Below, piece after piece: positions 1 through 6,324 of a DNA stretch of 10,612 nucleotides; the first letter of the stretch is position 1; each line of letters starts with the position of its first letter. The notes beneath the pieces are model-generated. The model searched no databases, was not told the origin of the DNA, and was given only the letters and a program-made list of their open reading frames with translations. The position numbers were made by a program, and so were the translations under genes. Source of the DNA: Acidobacteriota bacterium. GTDB taxonomy: Bacteria > Acidobacteriota > Thermoanaerobaculia > Gp7-AA8. The DNA lies in NCBI GenBank assembly GCA_003223695.1, contig QHVY01000215.1:1-10612 (forward strand), in the 5' to 3' direction.

Positions 1-215
1 ATGAAAATATTTTCCCGATCCGCAAACTGCAGCGCATAGGCGATTTTTCCGCGGAAATACAACGCGCTCATGAACGCGAAGGCCAGCGCGATCGGCACAC
101 CCTCGGGCGATTGATACATTCGCGCGGCGTCGAACTTTGCGCGTGGGGACGTCAACTGTCGCGCTCGCTCGCCGCTCATGTTGGCGGGGGAGAGAAGAAA
201 GACTTTGGACGGCAC
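1..215 (-). CDS. Unrecognised conserved protein, N-terminal part (runs off left edge)
   Basis: An open frame reads leftward from a GTG at 215 and is still open at base 1, giving 71 visible codons. The peptide begins VPSKVFLLSPANMSGERARQ and includes the stretches KFDAARMYQSPEGVPIALAF and SALYFRGKIAYALQFAD. It looks like genuine protein rather than a shadow: hydrophobic and charged residues alternate sensibly and the codons are GC3-rich. I have an unverified impression that LLSPAN and LYFRGKLAYA recur in an uncharacterised bacterial family. The function is unknown. The GTG is preferred over the ATG at 179 because the conserved-looking FLLSPAN lies upstream of that ATG. The frame stays open further upstream, so an earlier start is possible. 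No Shine-Dalgarno sequence lies at a good distance. The gene diverges from the sixA remnant, about 15 bp away. Confidence 0.6.
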   Translation of the reverse strand, partial: MPSKVFLLSPANMSGERARQLTSPRAKFDAARMYQSPEGVPIALAFAFMSALYFRGKIAYALQFADRENIF

Positions 216-230
216 CCTCGACGTAACGCA

Positions 231-658
231 AACAGCATAATCTCTGTTTCCGTGGCCGTGACGACTCCCAGCGAACACTCACACCTCGCGGCGAGAAAGC
301 AGATTGAAGCGATCGCGCGGCACATGCCGGCGTTCACGTCGACGAAATCCGGCACAGCGGCAAGACCCGTGCAGCGCAAACGGCGGCAATTCTCGCGCAC
401 TACATCGGTGCGCGCGTGGCGGCCGTTTCAGGCATTTCTTCCAATGACGATGTCAGTGCCTTCGATCCGCCCTCAAGCTCGCTGATGATCGTCAGCCATC
501 TGCCGTTTCTCAGCCGGCTTGCGTCGCACCTGCTGGTGGGGGATGCCAGCCGCGAGATTGCCGCGTTCGAGAATCGCGCGATTGCCCGCATCGTACAAAC
601 GGGGAATGGCTGGCGACTGGCCTGGTTGATCGCCCCGGACTTACCGCAATCGCCGTAG
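231..658 (+). pseudogene. sixA: Degraded SixA-type phosphohistidine phosphatase
   Basis: SixA is a histidine-phosphatase-superfamily enzyme that removes phosphate from phosphohistidine. Pieces of one appear in order but in two frames. One frame gives DDSQRTLTPRGEK (260-298). The next frame gives KQIEAIARHM (297-326). The first frame then resumes with AGVHVDEIRHSGKTRAAQTA (326-385), AAILAHYIG, SNDDVSAF, MIVSHLPFLSRLASHLLVGD and the C-terminus to TAG at 656-658. Two frameshifts are therefore needed, near 296-300 and 324-328, and the first frame meets TGA at 305. The N-terminal catalytic RHG motif is not recognisable: the expected place reads LCFRGRDD. The segment between NDD and the second catalytic His (SHLPFL) looks about 10-15 residues short. 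The 3' end overlaps the convergent gene by 18 bp. The identity is confident from motif order. I infer that it is inactive; assembly errors could explain the frameshifts but not the missing RHG. Confidence 0.8.
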
Positions 659-1474
659 CGTCTCGCGCAGCAACTTCTCGCCTTTCTCGTGGTCCTCCTC
701 TTTCTTACTGTGCATCAGCTCATCGGCGCGCCTCAGATCGCGGACGAAGTGATAGACCGGAAATGATGCGTTGGGATCGAGTTTGGTGATTTCGTCATCG
801 ATGGTGTACGGCTCGAACGAAGTTCTGATACGCCTGAGCATGACGATCGTGTCGTAGTTCGGATTCGCCGGATCGTCTTCCGGCGCTGCTTTCAGAAGAT
901 GAATTTCGATCAGCGCCTGCTTCACATGTTTCGGCGCCGTTGCAGAATCGAGCGACATATCGACGTGATCAGCGATGGTGCCGAGGTCGATGGTGTGGGT
1001 CGTATCAGGATTCATCCAGTTGTTGATCGCTTCGTCTTTTGTTCGCTCGCGGCCGTTCACGACGTAACGAACGTGCGCGGTGCCGACGTAGACCGCGTTG
1101 TTGCCGCTGAAGAGCGTTTTCTTCGCCGGAACCGCGATGCGGACAGCGTAGATGTGATCGCCCGACGATTCAAAATTGTCGGTGCCGCTGCCCTGCACCG
1201 CGGCGACGGTGTGGCCGTGTTTGTCGTATTCGGGATTTCCGGGCGGCCGCGCCCAACGTACCCAACGAAATCCGCCGCTCGGCAGCGGCTCTCGCAGCGC
1301 ATCAACTTTTGTGTCGATGAACTTGTCGACGTCATAGGAAGTCGTGTCGCTTCGCAACATCACAGCGCGTAGCTCGTATAGCGCGACGAGTTGATTTGCG
1401 GCGGCGCAGTCGTTGGTCTCGACTGCGAATGCGCACACCGGTAGCAGCAGGATGCCCAACAAAATTGTTTTCAT
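641..1474 (-). CDS. Exported protein of unknown function (277 aa)
   Basis: The start is placed at the ATG at 1474 because it gives a clean Sec signal peptide, MKTILLGILLLPVCAFA, with an AFA cleavage site after residue 17. The frame extends upstream to 1594, but only by overlapping the end of uvrA. The mature protein has no motif I recognise. Residues about 60-220 alternate beta-like stretches (FRWVRWARPP, HIYAVRIAVP, NAVYVGTAHVRYVV, QALIEIHLLKA), which suggests a beta-rich periplasmic domain. The last 28 residues are strongly charged and helical (ADELMHSKKEEDHEKGEKLL). The gene lies 28 bp downstream of the uvrA stop on the same strand, so it is probably co-transcribed, though a palindromic repeat sits between them. 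No Shine-Dalgarno is visible before the ATG. The gene overlaps the sixA remnant tail to tail by 18 bp. Confidence 0.8.
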   Translation of the reverse strand: MKTILLGILLLPVCAFAVETNDCAAANQLVALYELRAVMLRSDTTSYDVDKFIDTKVDALREPLPSGGFRWVRWARPPGNPEYDKHGHTVAAVQGSGTDNFESSGDHIYAVRIAVPAKKTLFSGNNAVYVGTAHVRYVVNGRERTKDEAINNWMNPDTTHTIDLGTIADHVDMSLDSATAPKHVKQALIEIHLLKAAPEDDPANPNYDTIVMLRRIRTSFEPYTIDDEITKLDPNASFPVYHFVRDLRRADELMHSKKEEDHEKGEKLLRETLRRLR

Positions 1475-1492
1475 GGATTGATTATGCGCGTA

Positions 1493-1541
1493 GCGCCGCC
1501 TCTCAGGCGGCGCCAGGCCGGCTGAGAGCCGGCTCCACACT
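1493..1541 (-). repeat. REP-like palindromic repeat, copy 1 (at uvrA stop)
   Basis: Read on the minus strand the element starts AGTGTG and contains two hairpins. The first is GCCGGCT/AGCCGGC with a 3-nt loop (1517-1533). The second is a perfect 8-bp stem, GCGCCGCC/GGCGGCGC, with a 5-nt loop (1493-1513). The first half matches the repeat at 6272-6324 in its AGTGTG start and its CAGCCGGCCTG segment. The element encodes the final residues of UvrA (SVEPALSRPGAA), and the uvrA TGA (1503-1505) lies in the loop of the second hairpin. No T-run follows, so it is not a classic terminator, although the hairpins could stabilise the mRNA 3' end or reduce read-through into the gene at 641-1474. Confidence 0.75.
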
Positions 1542-4460
1542 CTTCGCGAGCACTCTTCGCAGGAACTTTCCGGTCGCCGTCGGCAGCTCCGCAATCTCTT
1601 CCGGCGTGCCGGTGCCGATGATCCGGCCCCCCTCGTCGCCGCCCTCGGGACCGAGATCGATGACGTAGTCGGCGGTCTTCACGACATCGAGATTGTGCTC
1701 GATCACCACGACGGTATTGCCGCGATCGACGAGGCCGTGCATGAGATGCAGCAGCTTGGCGACATCGTCGAAGTGCAGGCCGGTCGTCGGCTCGTCGAGG
1801 ATGTACAGAGTTCTGCCGGTGGCGCGCTTTGCCAATTCTTTTGCCAGCTTCACGCGTTGCGCCTCTCCGCCCGATAGAGTTGTTGACGACTGCCCGAGCT
1901 TGATGTAGCCGAGACCGACCTCGCCGAGGGTGCGGAGGATTGTGGCAATCTTCGGCACGTTGCGGAAAATCTCCAGCGCTTGCTCGACGGTCATGTCGAG
2001 GATATCGGCGATGGACGCACCTTTGTACGTCACCTGCAAAGTCTCCCGGTTGTAGCGGCGGCCACCGCAGACATCGCATGTGACGTAGATGTCCGGCAGG
2101 AAATGCATTTCGATTTTGATCTGCCCATCGCCCTTGCATGCCTCGCAGCGGCCGCCTTTCACGTTGAACGAAAATCGCCCCGGGCCGTAGCCGCGCATAC
2201 GCGCTTCGGGTGTTTGCGCCATCAGGTTGCGAATTTCAGTGAACAGCTGCGTGTAGGTCGCGGGATTCGATCGCGGTGTGCGGCCGATCGGCGACTGATC
2301 GATGTCGATGACTTTGTCGACCAGGTCGAGACCTTCGATGCGATCGTGCTCGCCCGGTGTGTCCGGCGAGTCATAGAAGTGACGGGAGAGCGCCTTGTAA
2401 AGAATGTCGTTGACCAGCGTCGATTTCCCCGAGCCGGAGACGCCGGTGACCGCGACGAACAGTCCGAGCGGGATCGTGACGTCGATATTTTTCAGATTGT
2501 TCTGCCGCGCCCCCCGGATGATCAGTGCATTTTCGCCGGCAGGACGCCGCGCCAACGGAAGATCGATGCGCAATTCGCCACGCAGATATTTGGCCGTGAG
2601 CGAGCTCGGAAACGTCTTCACCTGCTCGATCGTCCCCTCGGCCACCACTTCGCCCCCGTGCACGCCCGCGCACGGGCCGAGATCGATGATGTGATCGGCG
2701 GTTTGGATCGTCTCCTCGTCGTGCTCGACGACGATGACCGTGTTGCCAAGATCGCGGAGCTCGAGGAGTGACTCGATGAGCTTGCGGTTGTCGCGTTGAT
2801 GGAGTCCGATCGACGGCTCGTCGAGCACGTAGAGCACACCCATCAGCTTCGATCCGATCTGCGTCGCCAGACGGATGCGCTGACCTTCGCCGCCGGAGAG
2901 CGTCGCCGCATTGCGGTCGAGCATGAGATATCCGACGCCGACCGCATTGAGAAATCCAAGGCGGTCGCGAACCTCCTTCAAAATCTTTCCGGCAATCTGC
3001 TCCTCGCGCGTCGTGAGGGCGATCGTCTTGAAAAATTCGACAGCGTCGCGAAGCTGCAGCGCGACAACTTTGTCGATCGGTTGTCCGGCCACCGTCACCG
3101 CGAGCGCCTCAGGCTTCAGCCGGCGCCCATGGCACTCCGGACATTTCTTCGGCGTCATGAAGCGCTCGATCTCTTCGCGAATGTCGTCGTTGTCCGATTC
3201 GTGATAGCGGCGCTGCAGCATCGGCACGAGGCCTTCGTAGTTTCCGGTGTAGTGATAGGAGCTGTCGCTCCCCTGAAACTCGAATTTGATCTTGTCCTCG
3301 GAGCCGTACAGGATGCAGTTGCGGGCCTTCTCCGGAAGCTTGTGCCACGCAGTGGTCAGCGAGAATTTGTAGTGCTTCGCGAGCGTGTGAATTTGTCGCA
3401 CGCGCCAGTTCTCCGCGCCCTCTTTCCAGATGGCAATTGCGCCCTCTTGGATCGACTTATTCGGATCGGGGACGATCTTCTTGTCGTCGATCTCCAGCAG
3501 AACGCCGAGGCCGGAGCAGCGCGGACAGGCGCCGTAAGGTGAGTTGAACGAGAAGAGTCGCGGTGTGATCTCGCCGATCGAGATGCCGCACTCAGGACAG
3601 GCATAGGACTGTGAGAGCAGCTCTTCGTCGTCGTTCAGCCCCTCACCCCCGCTTCGCGGACCCTCTCCCCGCTTCGCGGGGCGAGGGCTTTCGTTGTGAG
3701 GGCCCTCTCCCGCTTGCGGGAGAGGGTGGCCGAAGGCCGGGTGAGGGCCCTGGTATTTGATTTTCACCAGCCCTTTCGCCACGCGCGTCGCGGTTTCCAG
3801 CGAATCGGCGAGGCGTTGCTCGATTCCTGCCTTCACCACGAGGCGATCGATGACGATATCGATCGTGTGCTTCTTTTGCTTGTCGAGCAGCGGCGGATTC
3901 GCCAGCTCGACCATCTCTCGATCAACGATCGCGCGGGTGAACCCTTCCTTCACCATCTGCATCATTTGCTTCCGGTATTCACCCTTTTTTCCGCGCACAT
4001 ACGGCGCGAGGACGGTGAACTTTGTGCCTGCCGGAAGGGCCATCAATCGATCGACCATTTGTGTGATCGTCTGCGGCCGAATCTCCTTCCCGCAATTGGT
4101 GCAGTGCGGAATTCCGATCGATGCGTACAGCAGGCGCAGGTAGTCGTAGATTTCGGTAACGGTGCCGACGGTCGACCGCGGATTACGCGAAGTCGTCCGC
4201 TGTTCAATCGAGATCGCCGGCGAAAGGCCCTCGATCGAATCGACGTCGGGCTTCTCCATCTGCTCGAGAAATTGCCTCGCGTACGCCGACAGCGATTCCA
4301 CGTATCGCCTCTGGCCCTCGGCGAAGATCGTGTCGAAGTCAAGCGACGATTTTCCGGAGCCGGAGACTCCTGTAAAGACCACGAATTTGTTTCGCGGAAC
4401 TACGACGTCGATGTTTTTAAGGTTGTGCTCGCGTGCGCCGCGGATGACGATGGAGTCCAT
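1503..4460 (-). CDS. uvrA: Excinuclease ABC subunit UvrA
   Basis: UvrA is the damage-sensing ATPase of nucleotide excision repair. It dimerises, loads UvrB at lesions and acts on chromosomal DNA in the cytoplasm. The 985-residue protein has both ABC modules: Walker A GVSGSGKS at 31-38 and again near 672-679, signatures TLSGGEGQR and TLSGGEAQR, and Walker B regions VLDEPSIGLHQRD and ILDEPTTGLHFDD. Zinc-binding pairs are CPEC/CPRC (C288, C291, C312, C315) and CEAC/CDVC (about 771-798). The start ATG gives the standard N-terminus MDSIVIRGAREHNLKNIDV. There are two oddities. Residues about 239-274 are a repeat-derived insertion just before the first zinc pair. The last 12 residues come from a palindromic repeat at the stop codon. 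Subtracting the insertion gives about 949 residues, close to typical bacterial UvrA. The gene follows cutA by 44 bp, with no clear Shine-Dalgarno. Confidence 0.97.
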   Translation of the reverse strand: MDSIVIRGAREHNLKNIDVVVPRNKFVVFTGVSGSGKSSLDFDTIFAEGQRRYVESLSAYARQFLEQMEKPDVDSIEGLSPAISIEQRTTSRNPRSTVGTVTEIYDYLRLLYASIGIPHCTNCGKEIRPQTITQMVDRLMALPAGTKFTVLAPYVRGKKGEYRKQMMQMVKEGFTRAIVDREMVELANPPLLDKQKKHTIDIVIDRLVVKAGIEQRLADSLETATRVAKGLVKIKYQGPHPAFGHPLPQAGEGPHNESPRPAKRGEGPRSGGEGLNDDEELLSQSYACPECGISIGEITPRLFSFNSPYGACPRCSGLGVLLEIDDKKIVPDPNKSIQEGAIAIWKEGAENWRVRQIHTLAKHYKFSLTTAWHKLPEKARNCILYGSEDKIKFEFQGSDSSYHYTGNYEGLVPMLQRRYHESDNDDIREEIERFMTPKKCPECHGRRLKPEALAVTVAGQPIDKVVALQLRDAVEFFKTIALTTREEQIAGKILKEVRDRLGFLNAVGVGYLMLDRNAATLSGGEGQRIRLATQIGSKLMGVLYVLDEPSIGLHQRDNRKLIESLLELRDLGNTVIVVEHDEETIQTADHIIDLGPCAGVHGGEVVAEGTIEQVKTFPSSLTAKYLRGELRIDLPLARRPAGENALIIRGARQNNLKNIDVTIPLGLFVAVTGVSGSGKSTLVNDILYKALSRHFYDSPDTPGEHDRIEGLDLVDKVIDIDQSPIGRTPRSNPATYTQLFTEIRNLMAQTPEARMRGYGPGRFSFNVKGGRCEACKGDGQIKIEMHFLPDIYVTCDVCGGRRYNRETLQVTYKGASIADILDMTVEQALEIFRNVPKIATILRTLGEVGLGYIKLGQSSTTLSGGEAQRVKLAKELAKRATGRTLYILDEPTTGLHFDDVAKLLHLMHGLVDRGNTVVVIEHNLDVVKTADYVIDLGPEGGDEGGRIIGTGTPEEIAELPTATGKFLRRVLAKSVEPALSRPGAA
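3640..3747 (-). repeat. Palindromic element inserted in frame within uvrA
   Basis: A block of nested inverted repeats interrupts uvrA. It contains a perfect 11-bp stem, CCCTCTCCCGC/GCGGGAGAGGG (3703-3713 with 3716-3726), and a second hairpin with an 11-bp stem and one mismatch (3661-3687). Terminal arms CCCTCACCC (3640-3648) and GGGTGAGGG (3739-3747) bracket the block. The span of about 108 bp is a multiple of three, so the reading frame is kept. It encodes low-complexity peptide including HPLPQAGEG and RPAKRGEG, which is absent from ordinary UvrA between the first ATPase region and the CPEC zinc pair. Its palindromes differ from the AGTGTG family, so this is a separate element type. Protein fragments reading PLPQAGEG are familiar from intergenic palindromes in other bacteria; that comparison is from memory. 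Confidence 0.85.
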
Positions 4461-4504
4461 GTAGGCGAAATTCTAACGGCGGGAGGTTCGGAAAAGTTCC
4501 CGCT

Positions 4505-4816
4505 CTACACGGCGGAGAGCAGCCACGAACGGTAGGCTTCGGATAGATCGTCGATCTGGATGACCACAAATTCCGGTACTTCGTATGGATGCATCGCAAA
4601 CAGCGTGGCTCTCAAATCGGGGAGCCGCTCCTCAACCGTTTTGATCAGCAGCAGTTGTTCGGAATCGTTCTCGATCTTCCCTTTCCAGCGATACACAGAG
4701 TGGATTTGTGGAATGACGTTGACGCACGCGGCGACCCCTTGCTCTACCAGCTGTAGAGCAAGGGGTTGGACGTCGAACGTCGTGCCAACAGTGGTCAGCA
4801 CGATAACCGGTGTCAT
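4505..4816 (-). CDS. cutA: CutA1-family divalent-cation tolerance protein
   Basis: CutA1 proteins are small cytoplasmic trimers with a ferredoxin-like fold, linked genetically to copper and divalent-metal tolerance; their biochemical role is unsettled. The 103-residue protein has the usual family length and order: N-terminal strand VIVLTTVG, the AACVNVIP segment, SVYRWKGKIENDSEQLLLIKT (residues about 40-60), and HPYEVPEFVVIQI followed by YRSWL near the end. The start codon overlaps the stop of the upstream exported-protein gene (ATGA), which suggests translational coupling, and uvrA follows after 44 bp. Codons 17-27 form a perfect 13-bp inverted repeat without altering protein length. Confidence 0.95.
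   Translation of the reverse strand: MTPVIVLTTVGTTFDVQPLALQLVEQGVAACVNVIPQIHSVYRWKGKIENDSEQLLLIKTVEERLPDLRATLFAMHPYEVPEFVVIQIDDLSEAYRSWLLSAV
4735..4765. repeat. Perfect 13-bp inverted repeat inside cutA
   Basis: The arms CCCCTTGCTCTAC (4735-4747) and GTAGAGCAAGGGG (4753-4765) are exact reverse complements around a 5-nt loop, CAGCT. The palindrome encodes PLALQLVEQG of CutA, a segment that aligns with the family without an insertion. No T-run follows on either strand, so it does not look like an intrinsic terminator. Confidence 0.9.
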
Positions 4817-5394
4817 TGCGCGGCGATCCTGAGCGCAGCCTGATGGGCGACCTCATGCGCGGCTGACCGGTACTGACTGTACTGTACGAACGGCAGCATG
4901 ATTGCCGCCCAGATCGAGCGGCCAGCGATGCCGATGCCGGTCGGCACGACGGCAGTGTTGTCGCGGTGGAGATCGTAGCTTTCGATGATGTTCAGCGTCC
5001 GGCCGTCGTACAGGCGCACTTCGGCTGCGACTCGCCCGACCACGACGGCGACTTCGACGGCGATGCCATCCACTGCCGCGCCAGCGCCGCCGATGGGCCG
5101 GCCCGTGCCATAACCGGAGATGACTTCGACGTAGAAATCAGCGCCTTGCGGACCGCTGTGCAGCAACTGGTCATACGTCATGCGCGCGTCAAATGCATCG
5201 AAGCCGAGGTTTTGCAGCTCGCGGCGAAGGTCGTTTTGAACGATATTCGCCACGCTGCGCTGCGCGCCGTAATCGAAGCGCTCTGAGATTCGCAAGACGC
5301 CGATCCGGTCGCCGGGCCGCGGCGTCACCTGGATCGCGAATGCCGGAATCGCGATTGCAGACGCGACGATGAGGATCAGCGGTTTCATGCGCAT
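4813..5394 (-). CDS. Exported protein of unknown function (193 aa)
   Basis: The N-terminus MRMKPLILIVASAIAIPAFA is a Sec signal peptide with likely cleavage after AFA (residue 20). There is no lipobox Cys, so the product should be periplasmic or outer-membrane associated. The mature part begins with GDRIGVLRISERF, then a helical segment (VANIVQNDLRRELQNLGF), a Gly/Ala-rich strand region (GYGTGRPIGGAGAAVDGIAV), and a strand-turn RLYDGRTLNIIESYDL. This order faintly recalls CsgG- or TolB-N-like periplasmic domains, in which a small strand-helix unit is followed by an assembly barrel, but no diagnostic motif supports that and I leave the function open. The ATG at 5388 is an alternative start. 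The gene overlaps cutA by 4 bp and heads a four-gene minus-strand run. It diverges from mtgA with only 6 bp between start codons. Confidence 0.85.
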   Translation of the reverse strand: MRMKPLILIVASAIAIPAFAIQVTPRPGDRIGVLRISERFDYGAQRSVANIVQNDLRRELQNLGFDAFDARMTYDQLLHSGPQGADFYVEVISGYGTGRPIGGAGAAVDGIAVEVAVVVGRVAAEVRLYDGRTLNIIESYDLHRDNTAVVPTGIGIAGRSIWAAIMLPFVQYSQYRSAAHEVAHQAALRIAAQ

Positions 5395-5400
5395 ATTTTA

Positions 5401-6273
5401 ATGATGAGACGCGTCGCCGGCATTGTCGTTCTGCTTCTGGTGGCATTTGCCGCTTACGAGTGGATTACATTTCCGAATGTCGCGCCTTTGAAGGATCAAT
5501 GGCCGAAGACCACGGCTTTCATGGAGTTGCGCAAACGCGAGCTCCGCGCGGAAGGAAAGGATGACACCCTGCTCTATCAACCGGTCGCGTACGCGCGCAT
5601 CTCGCCTTACCTGCGGCGCGGTGCCCTCGTGGCCGAAGATAACGAGTTCTATGAACACAAGGGCGTTGACGTCGAAGCTCTGAAAGCCGCCATCCGAAAA
5701 GATCTGGAAAAGAAGAAGCTGACCCAGGGCGGATCGACGATCACGATGCAGCTGGCAAAAAATCTATATCTTAATCCTTCACGAAATCCACTGCGGAAGA
5801 TCGAGGAGTATTTCATCGCCCGCTCGCTCGAGAATCATCTGTCAAAAAAGCGCATTCTGGAGCTGTACCTGAACGTCGTGGAGATGGGCGAGCGCGTTTA
5901 TGGCGCCGAAGCCGCGTCGCAGTTCTACTTCCACACTTCTGCGTCTGCTCTGACTCCATCACAAGCGGCGCTCCTCGCCGGATGTCTCCCGAATCCTCGG
6001 GAGATGAATCCTGGCGCGCCTAACAAGCGTCTCCGCGCGCGCGAACGAATGATCCTCGCGCGCATGCGCCGCTGGGGCTATCTCTTCGAGGAGGAAGTGC
6101 TCACGCCGCCGACCCCGAAGAAAAACGCGCCACCTCCGCCGGAGCTCGAGCAGACGCCGCCGACGGATACCGCGACGCCCGCGCCAACGCAGACGACCAC
6201 GTCAACGGAAACCACGGAAACAACGGAAACGAACGAGTCACAGCCTCCCCCGCAGACAACGACAACGCAGTAG
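5401..6273 (+). CDS. mtgA: Monofunctional peptidoglycan glycosyltransferase (GT51)
   Basis: This enzyme polymerises lipid II into glycan strands at the outer face of the inner membrane and has no transpeptidase domain. A single N-terminal membrane anchor (residues 5-20, VAGIVVLLLVAFAAY) precedes the GT51 domain. GT51 motifs are visible: VAEDNEFYEHKG with the catalytic Glu79, GGSTITMQLAKNL (110-122), RKIEEYFIARSLE (132-144), and RILELYLNVVEMG with the second Glu (154), followed by GAEAASQFYF. After about residue 235 comes an unusual tail of some 55 residues rich in Pro and Thr, ending TTTTQ, which is not part of the catalytic domain and would lie in the periplasm. The gene starts 6 bp from the divergent gene, with no visible Shine-Dalgarno; ATG at 5404 is an alternative start. 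A palindromic repeat begins inside its stop codon. Confidence 0.95.
   Translation: MMRRVAGIVVLLLVAFAAYEWITFPNVAPLKDQWPKTTAFMELRKRELRAEGKDDTLLYQPVAYARISPYLRRGALVAEDNEFYEHKGVDVEALKAAIRKDLEKKKLTQGGSTITMQLAKNLYLNPSRNPLRKIEEYFIARSLENHLSKKRILELYLNVVEMGERVYGAEAASQFYFHTSASALTPSQAALLAGCLPNPREMNPGAPNKRLRARERMILARMRRWGYLFEEEVLTPPTPKKNAPPPPELEQTPPTDTATPAPTQTTTSTETTETTETNESQPPPQTTTTQ
6205..6231 (+). repeat. Three tandem 9-bp units in the mtgA tail
   Basis: Three consecutive copies of ACGGAAACN encode the repeating Thr-Glu-Thr peptide of the mtgA tail. The copies differ only in the ninth base (C, A, G). The flanking codons are also Thr- and Pro-rich. Because the units are in frame, slippage here would change tail length without truncating the protein. 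Confidence 0.8.
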
Positions 6274-6324
6274 TGTGAGGGCCGGCTTCAGCCGGCCTGA
6301 CCGGCTAAAGCCGGTCCGCACACT
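6272..6324. repeat. REP-like palindromic repeat, copy 2 (between convergent genes)
   Basis: The 53-bp element is bounded by AGTGTG (6272-6277) and CACACT (6319-6324), which pair with each other. Inside lie two hairpins: GGCCGGCT/AGCCGGCC with a 2-nt loop (6280-6297) and CCGGCT/AGCCGG with a 2-nt loop (6301-6314). It fills the whole gap between mtgA and the convergent ABC ATPase gene. Its left end supplies AG of the mtgA TAG stop (6271-6273), and its right-most base is the last base of the other gene's TAA (6324-6326). It shares its AGTGTG start and CAGCCGGCCTG segment with the repeat at 1493-1541. It could act as a two-way mRNA-end hairpin, although no T-run follows. Confidence 0.85.

Noticed and set aside
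1475..1594. Upstream extension of the exported protein at 641-1474 to an ATG at 1594
   Set aside because: It would overlap the uvrA end, is Arg/Cys-rich, and would bury the signal peptide that starts at 1474.
1980..2771. A 263-codon open frame on the plus strand
   Set aside because: It is antisense to the strongly conserved ATPase modules of uvrA, and its translation is Arg/Asp/Val-rich with no recognisable motif.
3640..3747. Possible CRISPR-like array or attachment site inside uvrA
   Set aside because: The repeats are nested inverted repeats rather than evenly spaced direct repeats with spacers, and no integrase or cas gene is present.
4735..4765. Intrinsic terminator within cutA
   Set aside because: The stem is perfect, but no T-run follows on either strand and it lies mid-gene with cutA and uvrA continuing on the same strand.
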